A stretch of DNA of 64,000 nucleotides from Echinometra lucunter. Taxonomy: Eukaryota > Echinodermata > Echinoidea > Camarodonta > Echinometridae. Below the pieces are notes generated by a model that had not been told where the DNA came from, ran no database searches, and saw only the letters and a list, made by a program, of their open reading frames with translations. The DNA lies in the NCBI GenBank assembly GCA_029962745.1, contig CM057167.1:16199785-16263784 (forward strand), read 5' to 3'. This document shows, one piece after another, positions 34,680-45,998 of this stretch; the first letter of the stretch is position 1; every line of letters begins with the position of its first letter. Made by a program: the position numbers and the translations under genes.

Positions 34680-35762
34680 TCATATTTGGGTTCGATATGG
34701 GTTCGACATGTGCTCTCGCAGCCACCGTGACGGCTCTTCAACATCGCGAAGACGACACGTAAGCATGCAACGGAATACCTGACGAAATATCGGGTGTTTC
34801 CAGGCGTAGATGATGGGGTTCAGGCACGAGTTCAGGGAGAGAACGACGAAACTATAAGCTACAACCGTCGAGTCGATATCGACTTTGAACAAAGTTACGG
34901 TAACCGGTAGCATGCAAACGAAGAAACACAAAACAACTAGCAGCATGTTCTGGGTGATTTTTACTTCAGTGTTTCTGCGATGCCCTTTTTTCATTGCTTC
35001 ATTTTTAGCAGTTGTCTCCACTGTCCTACGGTCTTCTGAGGATTGTTTTATTGATGAGGGCTGGGGCATCTGAATTTCCAGTTTGTTTTGCACTCTTTTG
35101 ACGTGATTCCGAACATGTAGGTAGATCTTCAAATAAAAATACAAAATGGCGACCATCAGTATTACCATGGATACGCCAGTTAAGACGTCGAAGGCTTTGC
35201 CTTCTGCAACAGTGCATATGTTCGCGTACACTCCAAACACAGCCCAACCAGTTGTGCCAAAGAGAATGACTAAAAATGTTGGATATGATAAAATTAACGC
35301 GAGCAGGAGGGTGATGTTTCTTTTACAGAATATTCGGTGATACCTCTGCGAAGTTTGTGTGATTAGAATGTATCGATTAAATGCGATCGCTATCAACGTA
35401 ATGATGCTCCATCCGTTGAATACAAACGTTAGCGCGCCAATCACCTGGCAGACGACAGTGAAATCGGGACGCGCGTCTGCTGCTCCGAGAAGCAAGCTCG
35501 CCTGGAAAGGCAGCATCAGCGCCGTGAGGAAATCCGTGCAACTCAGAGTAACGACGAAAACGTTGGTGGATGTACGTAGGCGACGAGTTAGCTGGACAGC
35601 GACGATTACGAGGATGTTTCCTACGATACTGATTATGCAGATGACAATGAGGATAACGGCGGCTACTACATCCTGCGGCTTGACGTTGTCATCGTCTGAA
35701 GACAGTGTGTTCATGGCGTCGCTTGTCGTAGCTGTGTTGGTATATAGGTGGAAAGCTGTCAT
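34680..35762 (-). CDS. Class A GPCR, array copy 3, 360 aa
   Basis: Complete receptor with TM1 GN, TM2 CTDFL, C before TM3, NRY, FVCMLP, NPIIY and a full C-tail ending HMSNPYRTQI. The start is the ATG shared with copies 1, 2 and 5. The exon stays open upstream to a probable acceptor (CTAG 35845-35848), and an in-frame ATG at about 35834 would add 24 residues (MSPVKSF...). Frames beyond the acceptor are intron. Extracellular loop 2 reads VYANICTVAEG, against VKGNTCAVAEG in copy 2. Other private changes include FLTALML, AYSFVVL and a KKGHRR third loop. The unit downstream contains three insertions. With copy 1 this is the best candidate for a fully functional gene. Expected at the plasma membrane, G-protein coupled; ligand unknown. 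Confidence 0.88.
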   Translation of the reverse strand: MTAFHLYTNTATTSDAMNTLSSDDDNVKPQDVVAAVILIVICIISIVGNILVIVAVQLTRRLRTSTNVFVVTLSCTDFLTALMLPFQASLLLGAADARPDFTVVCQVIGALTFVFNGWSIITLIAIAFNRYILITQTSQRYHRIFCKRNITLLLALILSYPTFLVILFGTTGWAVFGVYANICTVAEGKAFDVLTGVSMVILMVAILYFYLKIYLHVRNHVKRVQNKLEIQMPQPSSIKQSSEDRRTVETTAKNEAMKKGHRRNTEVKITQNMLLVVLCFFVCMLPVTVTLFKVDIDSTVVAYSFVVLSLNSCLNPIIYAWKHPIFRQVFRCMLTCRLRDVEEPSRWLREHMSNPYRTQI

Positions 35763-37605
35763 GTTGGCAATGGTTGTAGCAGGCTTAGGAAATCTAGTTG
35801 CCATCGGCATCGTGAAAGACTTTACAGGTGACATAACTTTCAACCTAGATAATAAAAAGAAGAAGACATGCCAAAAAACTATATCATAATTCAATTTAAT
35901 AGTCGTATTATGGTGCAAAAATTAGGTTACTAAATAAGAAATTGTATAAGGGCAGTCGTTGATGATTAGAGGGGCTCAAAAGGGCTCTTGGATTGGGCCT
36001 CTAGAGCTTAAGCCCCCCCCCCCCCCTCCCCCGCCGTTTTTTCCGTCTGAGGAATTTGAGAGAAAAGACCTTGTCATAAGATACCCGAGTTCTATCGACC
36101 AACTTCATTGAAGGAAAGATTGAGTGGTTGGAAAAGAACATGCTTTAATTTCTTAACATCAATCAAACTTGTACAACAAAGGAGACATATTGGTCCACCA
36201 AATAGGTGGAAAAAAGCATCTTAGGTAAAAATAGAGTGCGACAATATACTGATAAAAGAAAGCTGTTGAAAAATTCAAATAAATTGTTAGAAAAATGAAA
36301 GATATATACTGCACATTCTGAGAATTTCTGAGGAAAAAAAAATCGCACTGTATTGACGAGACGAAACCGGAATTAAAAGCAGAATAAAGTGTTTTTATTT
36401 TCCTGCATGTCCATAACTTCACAAGCTTAACTAGTGTCATCTCGAGACTGTCACTTGACCACTATATAGTATGTTGCCCCTCCCCCCTAAAAAAATACAA
36501 CCGACATTTAGGTATCGATTATGGAAGAAATAATTTTGCAATATATAAAAAGTCGTTGTAGATTAAAATGAAAGTCCACCCCAGAAGTTTCACTGTTTCA
36601 ATATAAAAAAGGAGTTAAATTTAAACAGTATTCAGAAAAAGAAACGAGCAAAATCGGTCAAAGAATAAGAAAATTACACTCGTTTCAATTTTCTAGTAAG
36701 TTACTCTCGGCTCTGCAAATTGGCAACACTGATGACATCATATGGGAGCAGCTCTCCATTCACTTTGTACCTGAAATTTCACATTTTCTCAATTTTCTTG
36801 GAAGTTAAATATTTTCTCACCCCACAGTCAAAGTATGTTATGTAAAAAGCAATTTTTCTGAACATGCATTGACTATGGGGGTTAGAAAATGGGTAACTTC
36901 CAAGAAAATTGAGAAAATCTGAAATTTCATGTACAAAGTGAATGGAGAGCTGCTCGCATATGATGTCATCAGTGTTGCCAATTTGCAGAGCCAAGAGTAA
37001 CTTACTAGGAAATGTAAAAGTGTTTTTTTATTTTTTTATTCTTTGACCGATTTTCCTCATTTCTTTTCAAAAATGCTGTTGAAATTCAACTCCTTTTATT
37101 GAAACTTCTGGGGTGGACTTTGCCTTTAAGAAACTATACCTATTTCTCATCAGTCAGAGAACACTTTGTCTGATTCGGTCCAGAAGTAACAGTAACGAAG
37201 GAATAGGGATTTTCGTAACGGACGTAATGCGTCTTTTGCAATTCCCATCCAAGTTTGGACAAAAGGGGGACTCAAGAGTCATAGCACAATGGACATCCTG
37301 CTATTCTTTTAAATGATTTACAAAAGAAATCAACGTTTTGTTTTTATTTGATCAAGACAAGGCATTCATTAAACAGTCGCATGAATTTGTTTAATCATTC
37401 ACTTTTCAGTAAATGACCAACATCCTTCAAACACTGAAAACTGCTCATCTTTTGAATTCATGATTCATTTCGTTTTGGAAAAGCATATCTATATTTCCTT
37501 TATTTCCATCAAACATAATGATACCTATGATGATAAATAAACCTTTGCCATCAAAGCCATAGCCGAAATAAAAACAAAAGAGTATTTTTTTTGTTGCAAA
37601 CCATG
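35763..37605. other. Receptor 3 upstream region, unit 3; no gene
   Basis: Matches 26932-28769 closely, including the 551-bp palindrome. C-rich run near 36013-36032. Confidence 0.6.
36571..37121. mobile_element. 551-bp near-palindromic foldback, unit 3
   Basis: Near-identical to 27733-28283 and at the same unit position, so it was inherited by unit duplication rather than by a new insertion. Confidence 0.75.
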
Positions 37606-37945
37606 CACACTAAGAAAAAAAAAGGTTCAGTTTTGCACCCTGAATGCAACACTGAAAGCAATTTTTTTGGGTGCAATCTTGTACCCTACATGGAAAGGGT
37701 GCAAAGATGCTCCCTTATGTACTTGTTTGCACCCGGAAATGCCCGTCTGCACCCTGAAAGGTGTGGTCTTGCACCTTTAAGGGTGCAGAAATTTTTGCAT
37801 TAAAAAAGGTGCAACATAAACGGTATAACTCTAGCTCACTGCACCCTTAAAGGTGCAAAATGCTTCTTGGGTGCAAAGTTGTACCTATGAAAGGAGCTCC
37901 CAGTGATGCATGTGAAGAGTGCAAAATTGAACCTTTTTTAGTGTG
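37606..37945. mobile_element. GTGCA-rich foldback element, unit 3
   Basis: Ends CACACTAAG and TTAGTGTG. More diverged than the copies in units 1-2 and closer to unit 4 (GGTGCAACATAAACGGTA). Confidence 0.65.
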
Positions 37946-38555
37946 TGCAAAAGGGGTAGGATTGGTCCTTATAGTGCCTTCGAGCCTTCCTCTCGTTCAA
38001 CCTTGGATGCGAGGTACTTATGACGTCCATTACAAAAATCCCTATTTCTTCGTGACTATACTGGACCGAATATGATAGGGTCTTTACAGACTGGTAGAGA
38101 AATAGTTCGAATTCCATAATCTAGAATGACTCTTCACATTACAAAATGATTTCTTCCATAATGGATACCTAAAGGCTGGTTGTAATTTTGGGGGACATAC
38201 CGGAATGGGTGAACAACCATCTGACAGTCAAAATAATGCACCAAAAATGATCGAAAACCGTGCCATCTGTCTCGATTGTTGGAAAGAAAAAGGATATCTA
38301 CTTACTCATCCTTAGTGACCTCTTGTATCGTGTTTAATGATGAACATCACAAAGAAGTGAGGGAAAGAGTAATGCTCGTCTTGATACTTTCCGAGTCTAT
38401 GTGCTTCTGTCATGTCTGTGGCACTGGTTAATCATATTATATAGGAGGAAGTCTAATTTGCTCAACAGTTGAACCGCATCCGTATGAAATATATAATTCA
38501 TTAGAGTAATGGATTTCATTATTTTTATTATTATTATTATTATTATTTTACAATA

Positions 38556-40365
38556 GAAGTGGGGTGGGTGTCCCAATAAATGTTCATGAATAATCATGAC
38601 ACGAGATATTTGGTGGTAGATTAGAATTTCCAATGGATGGTAAATTATTCATTCAATCACAGTAATGGATGGAGTGGTCCACCTTCCTTGATGATCGACC
38701 TTGCTTGGGCGAACGAATTAACTGATCAGCGCCCCTTTGTATAAAACTAATCATTGATGGTAACATTGTCATCAGTGGTAACTTCCATTGAAACCTCGAT
38801 TTTGATTGGCTGTTGAGAAATATTACAATGGTATAGTTACTATTGATTGCAGAGTTACCATTTATATGGTAAGTTTTATGCAAGGGATCCCAGAATTTTA
38901 TCTTGGGATTTTGGACAGTGTTGCTAGTTTTCAACTTAAAGACCCCCTTTTCAACTATAGCATCGAACTTATGTAACCAGATCAGTTCACATCAGATTGG
39001 CGCAGTGTGAATGGGGGTGTCCCGCAAGGGACCAAGTTGGGCCCACTGCTATTCATAATCATGATAACAGGCTTAAGTTGTAACTTACCTGTAGTAAAAT
39101 ATGTTGACGACACAACCATCTTTGAGATCTGCCCCTATGGAGAAAATGGATACCATGAATGATTTGATAACTTGGTCTAATACAAATGATATGGAAATAA
39201 ACCCTAAGAAAACTAAAGAAATGGTTGTTTGTTTCAAGAAAGGTGAAGTAGACCACATCTCACTGTTGCCGGAGACAGAGTGGAAAGAGTTGATGTAGCA
39301 AAGTTGCTTGGACTGAACATAAATAGCAATCTAACCTGTGACACACATGTCCAAGAAACTTACACCAAAGCTGCCAGACGATTGTACCTGCTTATACAAT
39401 TAAAACGAGCAGGTCTAAACCAATCTGACCTGTGTAGGTACTATGTAGCATGCATTCGGTCTATTCTTGAATATGCATGTCAAGCATTTCACTGTGGCCT
39501 AACTAAGCAACAATCCGACACCTTATAATCCATTCAAAAACGAGCCACGCGATTAACACGAATAATAACCCCCAATCTGTCGTATAAGAACGCTCTTGAA
39601 ACCCTCAATCTTGAAACTTTGGCTGAACGCAGGAGAAAGTTGTGTTTAAGACTCTTCACTGAAATGAAACGTCCGGACCACATGCTAAACCATCTCCTTC
39701 CTCCTCCAAGGGAAACCCAATACGCTCTGAGGAGGGAGAGGGCTTTGATCCCACCTAAATGCACCACAAAGAGATACAAGAATAATTTCGTTCCTTGGTG
39801 TTTATATAATTTGCAGTAATTGCTTATAACTTTTTTGTCGTTACTTTTTATGTCTTTTTTTTTATCATATAACAAAAAAAAATGTCATACTTTGTCCCCC
39901 TTTTTAATTCTGAATTTAGGTTCCTGCGCAATGTATAATCACATACCCCCCCCCCCCCCATTTTCCGCTTAATCCTTATAATTATATATCATATGGATTA
40001 TTTTTGCCTACAAGACCGAAAATAATAACCCACAAGTTACTTAACGTAGTTTCACTCATTATAATTTTATTAAATTGGTATTGTCGTCTGTTGAGGGCTG
40101 GGAAGGCGTTGTCCATTCGTAATGCATATGGCTAGCGTCCTTCCATCTCTCAACGGACGATACAGTATTATCGCTTTTGAAGTCAATCCATAACAGTAAC
40201 CCATAGTTTTTCCCCTAGATTTGTTATATGTTTATATAAATTATTTTAATTGTGTACATGTATATTACGTTTTATGATTATCGCTTTGCATGTTTGTATT
40301 TTAATCCAACCTTATGATTTATATGGGTTGCAATAAATGAATAATAACAATAATAATAAAAACCT
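38556..40365 (+). mobile_element. 5'-truncated LINE and associated insertion, unit 3 only
   Basis: Unit 3 departs from the other units after the (ATT)n at 38555 and rejoins them at about 40408. The segment replaces the second 78-bp direct repeat. It holds decayed reverse-transcriptase coding sequence (see next entry) and ends in GCAATAAATGAATAATAAC plus (AATAAT)n, a typical short-repeat LINE tail. 38556-38945 is of unknown origin and includes its own inverted motifs (ATGGTAACTT, GTTACCAT). Confidence 0.8.
38985..39819 (+). pseudogene. LINE reverse transcriptase, C-terminal part, broken
   Basis: Conserved RT blocks are readable: GVPQGTKLGPLLF, then KYVDDTTIF (YVDD active site, about 39100-39126), then a thumb region (LGLNINSNLTCDTHV, AARRLYLLIQLKRAGL, IRSILEYACQAFH, QKRATRL, SYKNALETLNLETLAERR). 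The order and spacing fit CR1/Jockey-type LINEs with no integrase. Reading needs shifts between frames at about 39140 and 39285 and crosses a TAA at about 39526. The endonuclease part is absent. Dead copy. Confidence 0.85.
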
Positions 40366-41202
40366 TTGCAAGATCTTCAATTTTCTATTATTTCATTTCA
40401 TTCGCCTATATACAAATACAAAATATACAAATACAAAAATATACATTAAAAGAAAATCAACACTCAGATAATACATGTATATTCAACAACAACATCTAAC
40501 AAAAAAGATCAATCACAATACAGATATACAAATATAACTTTGATTAAAAAATATACATAGGTCTATTGCTTTAATCTGCATCAATCGTCTTTTTTCCCTC
40601 CTCTCCTTCCATCGTTTACTGGAATGTGTTAATACATATCCTTGTAATGGCCTTTCATCCTCCACAGTAAAAAATAAAAAATAATAAAAATAAAAAAAAT
40701 CCGTAATTTGATATGATCTGATTTCATTTGATTTATCTTTCCGTTTCACAGTAAACATGTACAAAACAAATATATGAAATCATGAAATACAAACAAACAA
40801 AACAACAAAAAACGGGAACAAAAGAACCCCAAACCACAAGAAGCCACAAAACAAACAAACAAACAAATAAAACCCTAACAACAATAAACAAAAGGAACAA
40901 TTTCAGCCTAACCCTCCTTCCTCGCTTGCTCTCTTTTGCCGTTTACTTTCGACTCATCTTTTCGTTGTCTATTTATCTGTGTTTGTCTAATTGTCTAATT
41001 TTGTTTCTCTCCTTTTCTCCTCTCTGTCCCTCTCTCTTTCCATTTCTCACCAGTTTCCAAAGTCCATTTGCCTCGTCCAATACTAGTACTCTCTCTCTAT
41101 TTCTCCGTGTCCTTTATCCCTCTGCCACGTCTGTTTGATATGGTTTTATTTGACTTGACTTGATTTGCTTTCACGTTCGATTTGCATAATTATGTTTAAC
41201 AA

Positions 41203-41456
41203 CACTCTAAAAATATTGGGTGAAAATGTGCCATGCGGGTAATTATGTGTCCAACCAACTTTGGGCATTTCTTTGGGCATTTCTTTTTATCCAATTTGAT
41301 GGAAATCTTGCCCATTCTAAAGTAATTACTGCTTATTTTTAACCTAACTGGACAATATGCTTCCCAATATGTGGGTAAGTATATTGTCCAAAGTAGTTCG
41401 TTGGACACACAGTTACCCTCGTGCTGGTTAAAATATTCCCCAATATTTTTACAGTG
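41203..41456. mobile_element. 254-bp foldback element, unit 3
   Basis: As in unit 1; ends CACTCTAAAAATATTGGG and CCAATATTTTTACAGTG. Confidence 0.65.
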
Positions 41457-41574
41457 AATGAGATACATACAAATCTAAATAGTGACACAGGACACAGAAT
41501 ACCATGCAGTTCAATGTAGTTTATAAATCCCTGTAGAAATAGACGCATACAAACTATGTCTCTGTTTCTACATT

Positions 41575-41680
41575 TATCATTTATTTATTCATTCATTTAT
41601 TTATTTATTCATTTATTTATTTATTTATCTATTTATTTATCTATTTATTTATTTATTTATTTATTTATCTATTTATTGGT
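41575..41680. repeat. (TTTA)n microsatellite, unit 3
   Basis: About 100 bp with ATTC and CTAT variants. Confidence 0.85.
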
Positions 41681-41728
41681 ATACAAGAATTGATCAGCAG
41701 CACAGGTTGAAAGGATCAATTTACAATT

Positions 41729-42514
41729 CAAATATAGTGAAAATTATGTACAATCCCATTACAGTGAAAAATACATAACATAATCCTGAAAATGAACATT
41801 TCACATCTTTATTCAGGGTGGTCTGTCCAGTACATAATAAAAACTGGTCTGCCACAGAGCCCTGATATAAAGAGTATACAAGAAAATACATAATTATAAT
41901 TAAAACTGTACAGATCACATTAAAAGAACGAAATATATGCATGGTTTAAATCAACGATCAGAATAAATAAATAAAACACATGACAAGACACTAACTGGAT
42001 ATAAACATATATACGTGTGGTCGCTACACAAAAGAACAACATTTAAATAATGAGAATTGTGTTTACATTACATTGTTTGATACAAAAAAAAATGTCCATC
42101 GCCAGATTATTCCCTCTCTTTCTATCGTCATCTTATTCGTCTCACTCTATTTTCCAAAATCAAAACACTGAGCATCTGCCTATTAAAAGCATCCTTTGAT
42201 ATAGGCAAAATCTTCAGAAACGCGCTGCATTATAAAACGGTGCTTATCACCAATATCTGGCTGCCCCTAACCCAAATACGACCATAACCCTAACCCTAAT
42301 CTTATGGCTGTGAGGACATGATAAAGCCCTGAGAAATTGACCGGGGTAAATATGGCATCACCTAAATTCTATCAACTATTATGATTTTTAGTCAAATGAC
42401 TTTTTAAAACTACATTTAATGATACCACGTAATTTATTTTGATCGAACTCATTTCAAACGAGTAAATATTAAGATATAAGCGACGGCGTTGTATTTTCAT
42501 CGGTCACAAAATTT
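41729..42514 (-). mobile_element. About 786-bp insertion of retroelement-like sequence, unit 3 only
   Basis: The other units read CAATTTACAATTGGCCACTT without a break. In unit 3 the insert separates ACAATT from GGCCACTT. Its left part (TTTATTCAGGGTGGTCTGTC, then CAGAGCCCTG) resembles retroelement 3' ends seen elsewhere in the spacer. No target duplication longer than 1-2 bp is clear. No protein is readable. Two CCCTAA copies near 42288 are not telomeric. Confidence 0.6.
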
Positions 42515-42793
42515 ATGGCCACTTTATTTGATTTGATTTGATTTATTCATTCTTCACGGGTGGATTGGAAAATGACGTACATGATTACAAAGAACGTCGT
42601 TCTGTTCTGACATTGATTACAATGAAAATGGGCCATTCAAGGCTACCATATTGAAGGAAATGTTGGCCATCAGAAGTTGTTTACTATAATCCACTTCATC
42701 ATGTCAATAAATTATTTTCATTTTATTTCTTTTATTTGTCTTATTTATCCAGGGTATAACCTATAGTCAGTGATTAAACTCTGTTATTCTTTA

Positions 42794-43242
42794 TGCTAGG
42801 AGTCCACTGGGCCGGCGCCAGTTCGCGCCAGTTCGCGCCAAAGACTATGTGATTGGCGCGTAGTGGCTCGCTGTGGCGCCGAATTAATGTCCGCTCGGCA
42901 TGTTGTGTGTCGCCAAGTGGAATAAACTAGGTGTCACATGGCGTGCGCCATTACATTCCAGTGGATTCCAATAGGCGGATTGTTTGCGCCATTTGGTGCC
43001 ACTTGGTGGACACTTCGCGCTGATTGCTCGATGCAAGTGGCGCGACGAAAATTTTAAACATTTTGAAATTTCCTTGCCGCCAAATTCAAATTTGGCGCCG
43101 TTACGAGCCACCACGAGCCAGTTGGGAGGCAGTTTGAGCCACTGCACGCCACTAGGCACCTTATTGGCGACACTAGGCGCCACAGCAAATTGCATTGGCG
43201 CGAACTGGCGCGAACTGGCGCCAGCCCAGTGGACTCCTAGCA
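42794..43242. mobile_element. Harbinger-like MITE, 449 bp, 48-bp TIRs, TTA target duplication
   Basis: The left end TGCTAGGAGTCCACTGGGCC and onward is mirrored at the right end over about 48 bp with a single mismatch. GCGCCAGTTC is repeated within each arm. Flanks are TTA (42791-42793) and TTA (43243-43245). Units 1, 2 and 4 show the empty site (TATTCTTTAGGGCCC or close). A 3-bp TWA duplication is typical of PIF/Harbinger. GC-rich interior, no transposase. The 158- and 101-codon frames over it are not genes. Confidence 0.85.
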
Positions 43243-43440
43243 TTAGGGCCCTGCACAAAAACACATTTACGGTATATTGTACAGCATAATACATAAATGT
43301 GAAATGATAGACAATATTGTAAAACAAAGCAACGTAATGCAGCAAAGCAATAAATGACAACTAGATACAGCCCACTATGCAGATAGCCCATGCCAACACA
43401 TCGACAGCTCACTAAAACGAATATTTTTCTATCTTTCCTC

Positions 43441-43889
43441 GTGTTGCGGGTTCGAACCCCAGCGTGGCACTAGTGTCCTTTGGCAAGGCATTAATCTAAA
43501 TTTGCCACTCTTCACCCAGGTGTTAATTGGGTACCAGCTAGAACGCGAAAGTCATTGTAATTTGTTTAGCATGATGATGATGATGATGATGATGATAATG
43601 ATAATGATATTATAGCGTTTTTCCCAGGGTAGCCTCTCCAGTAGACTTACTTTCTTCCAGAGGGCCCTGCAGTAATTACCCCGGCTTTAGCACGGTAATC
43701 GTAGCGCTCAGTGCATTCAAGGAATAAATCTTAACAGGTATGCACTTACTATACCCTGGGTCGAGTGTGGCAGATGTAGATTAATGTCTTGCCAAAGAGC
43801 ATTAGTGCTGCGGAGGGATTCGAACCCCGTACCCTGTGGTTCACGGTCCGGAGACATATAGGGCCTACACTAGACCACAACACCTCTAC
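43441..43889. mobile_element. Inverted pair of tRNA-related SINE fragments, unit 3
   Basis: Plus-strand box B GGTTCGAACCC at about 43449; minus-strand SINE at about 43754-43889; short (GAT)n between them. Confidence 0.7.
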
Positions 43890-44075
43890 ATCGCGAGCGT
43901 CTGCAAAAGAGGGGCAAGGCATCTCACCTACGATAATCCATGGCAAAGAATCAACTTGTGTTATAGGCCCTTGTTTAAAAAAATGGGAGTATTACGTGTG
44001 TTTCCAAGAGTAAACTTGCAGTTATTGACTTCCAAAATTACTAACTACATAAAGTTGTGGCTACATTTTGGGTTA

Positions 44076-44270
44076 CAGTTCGTTATTCCGAAGGTTCGTT
44101 AATCCGAAAACGAAATAAGGTTCGTTATTCCGAAGTTTCTTAGTCTGAAAATGAAATAAGGTTCGTTAGTTCGTTAGTTATTTTCGGACTATGAACCTTA
44201 TTTCATTTTCAGACTAACGAAGATCTAGGTATACGCAATTTGCGTGTTTCGGAATAACGAACCTTCGGAA
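44076..44270. repeat. TTCGTTATTCCGAAGG foldback minisatellite, unit 3
   Basis: Shortest forward arm of the four (about two units fewer than unit 1). Confidence 0.8.
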
Positions 44271-44350
44271 AACAAACATCACCCGCGTTTTGTTCCATGG
44301 TAGGAAATCTATCAGGAGGGGCAAATTATTTCCTCCTGCCCTTCTTTGAA

Positions 44351-44729
44351 CCTAACAGGAATAATTTGAATTCTTATTTTATCAGTCATTCTTCTTCAAA
44401 TTGGCAACACCAGTATTTTTGTTTTAGTCCTGCATGTTTTGTTTGAAATGAATGTAAATTCACGGATAGTTTTTTGAAATGTTTAAAAAAATGCAAATTA
44501 TTTTGCTTGGATGAAAATTGATGTTAAACTTTTCATCGTGTTGCCAATTTAAGGATTTTAGAGCTTAAAGAATCAGCATGAAACGAAAAAATACCGACCC
44601 AACAAAAATGGACATAATTATGTATAGAATGCTTACTCTTTCTGCTCATGTATTTGGTATGTTTTTAGGGCTCTGTATCAAAAGTTAATGGGCCAAACCA
44701 CACAATGTGGACTCTCTGCCATGAATGGG
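44351..44729 (-). mobile_element. Degenerate piggyBac-type MITE, unit 3
   Basis: As in unit 1, with a small internal deletion after GTCCTGCATG. Confidence 0.55.
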
Positions 44730-44745
44730 TTTAATACTGTATTAA

Positions 44746-45066
44746 CCTTTTTACACTGGCAAAATTATGCTTAGCCCAGTACTATCGGTGGGGCTTAAAC
44801 AACATTAACCCCACCGATAGTACGGGACCAAGCTTAGCCGGCTTTCTGTTCACATTACACTTTACCAAAGTGGGCTAAATCACAGATAGTACGGGACTAT
44901 TTTTAGCCCTGGAAAAAAGCAGGGTTAGCCCACTTTTGGTGGGGCTAAATGTAAAGAAGGTGGGGTTAAATGCTCAAGTGAGAACAAAAATCGAGATAGT
45001 CTGGGGTTAAGGATAGTCCAGGGTTAAAGATAATATGGGGTTAAAAAAAAAACAAGTGTAAAATGG
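44746..45066. mobile_element. MITE with CTTTTTACACT ends, unit 3
   Basis: Right end AGTGTAAAATGG carries a substitution. Confidence 0.6.
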
Positions 45067-45071
45067 CAATA

Positions 45072-45127
45072 TGAAGTGGCAGTACCTAGAACACTAGTGT
45101 AACATTAGTAGGTACTGCCACTTCATT
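45072..45127. repeat. 18-bp inverted repeat, unit 3
   Basis: Arms still perfectly complementary; loop differs by one base (ACATTAG). Confidence 0.8.
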
Positions 45128-45413
45128 AGGCTTTCGAAATGAAAGATTACTTATATGCACGAATCCGTTAGTCTGTACGGCTGTAGTTTATTAATTAATC
45201 ATATTTATCATGTTCATTGTCTGAATTTCGATCGCAGCTTAATTCTGCAGCATATTTTTTCCCGATAAGGCTAATCAGTAAAACAATATAGGCTTACAAG
45301 TATTGGAAGCTTCAGAGTTGAAGTTTCAAATTTCATTAACCGATACTTTCAGAAGTTCCCCGACCTCACCAGGCTGTCGACCGAGGGAGAAACAAATTGC
45401 ACAAGATTACAAA

Positions 45414-45488
45414 ATGAGGATATTTACGCTTGCATGCCTTGCTTCTATACTCAGGCTCCATCATGGACCTGCAACCAGGGAGCATTGA
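45414..45488 (+). CDS. 24-codon ORF with signal-peptide-like start, unit 3 (doubtful gene)
   Basis: MRIFTLACLASIL start with one substitution in the tail (GPATREH). Here an upstream ATG at 45303 is in frame and would give 61 residues. Confidence 0.2.
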   Translation: MRIFTLACLASILRLHHGPATREH

Positions 45489-45642
45489 GTAAAAAAAACT
45501 ATCAGCACCCTATTTCTTCATATTCTTCTCTCTGACCTCTCCGCGAATACGCCATCGCATTCAGAAAAAAAAAGGACCTACATGTATGCTCACAAATAAA
45601 AGGCATTTCATGTTAAATGCACATGACACAGGGCGTTCGTAG

Positions 45643-45750
45643 GAATTATCCACCAGATAGTAACTTTAGAACAGTCTGAAACACACTAAGCACACGAGGC
45701 GAAGCCGAGTGTGTTTTGGAGTATTCAAAAGTTACAACGGGTGGATAATT
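45643..45750. mobile_element. Short foldback 3' of receptor copy 4 (unit 3)
   Basis: AATTATCCACC / GGTGGATAATT arms intact. Confidence 0.6.
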
Positions 45751-45998
45751 CTTTCTAACGGCCTACCAAGTCACGCATGCGCATTATGTTTTTATGAAAT
45801 GGTGAGTGGCCACAGCTTTTATACAGTATGGGAAGCCAAATGAAGCACCTTTCAGCGGTCATTATCGGTCATAAGTACCTTTCATTAGCAACTTTGGCCG
45901 TTCGGCATAATAAAAGACTGATCATGTGACAGATCTCTGCCAAGCATATGATTAGGATCCATATCACCATTTTATAATAGGTATGGGGCTAGACTAGA

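Noticed and set aside
35763..35918. N-terminal extension of receptor copy 3 with a hydrophobic stretch (FWHVFFFLLS)
   Set aside because: It reads through the probable splice acceptor into intron sequence, and copies 1 and 4 cannot encode it.
42280..42300. CCCTAACCCTAA motif
   Set aside because: Only two copies inside an insertion; not a telomere or an interstitial telomere tract.
42884..43360. 158-codon minus-strand and 101-codon plus-strand frames
   Set aside because: They lie across the GC-rich Harbinger-like MITE and run into the spacer; absent from units without the insertion.
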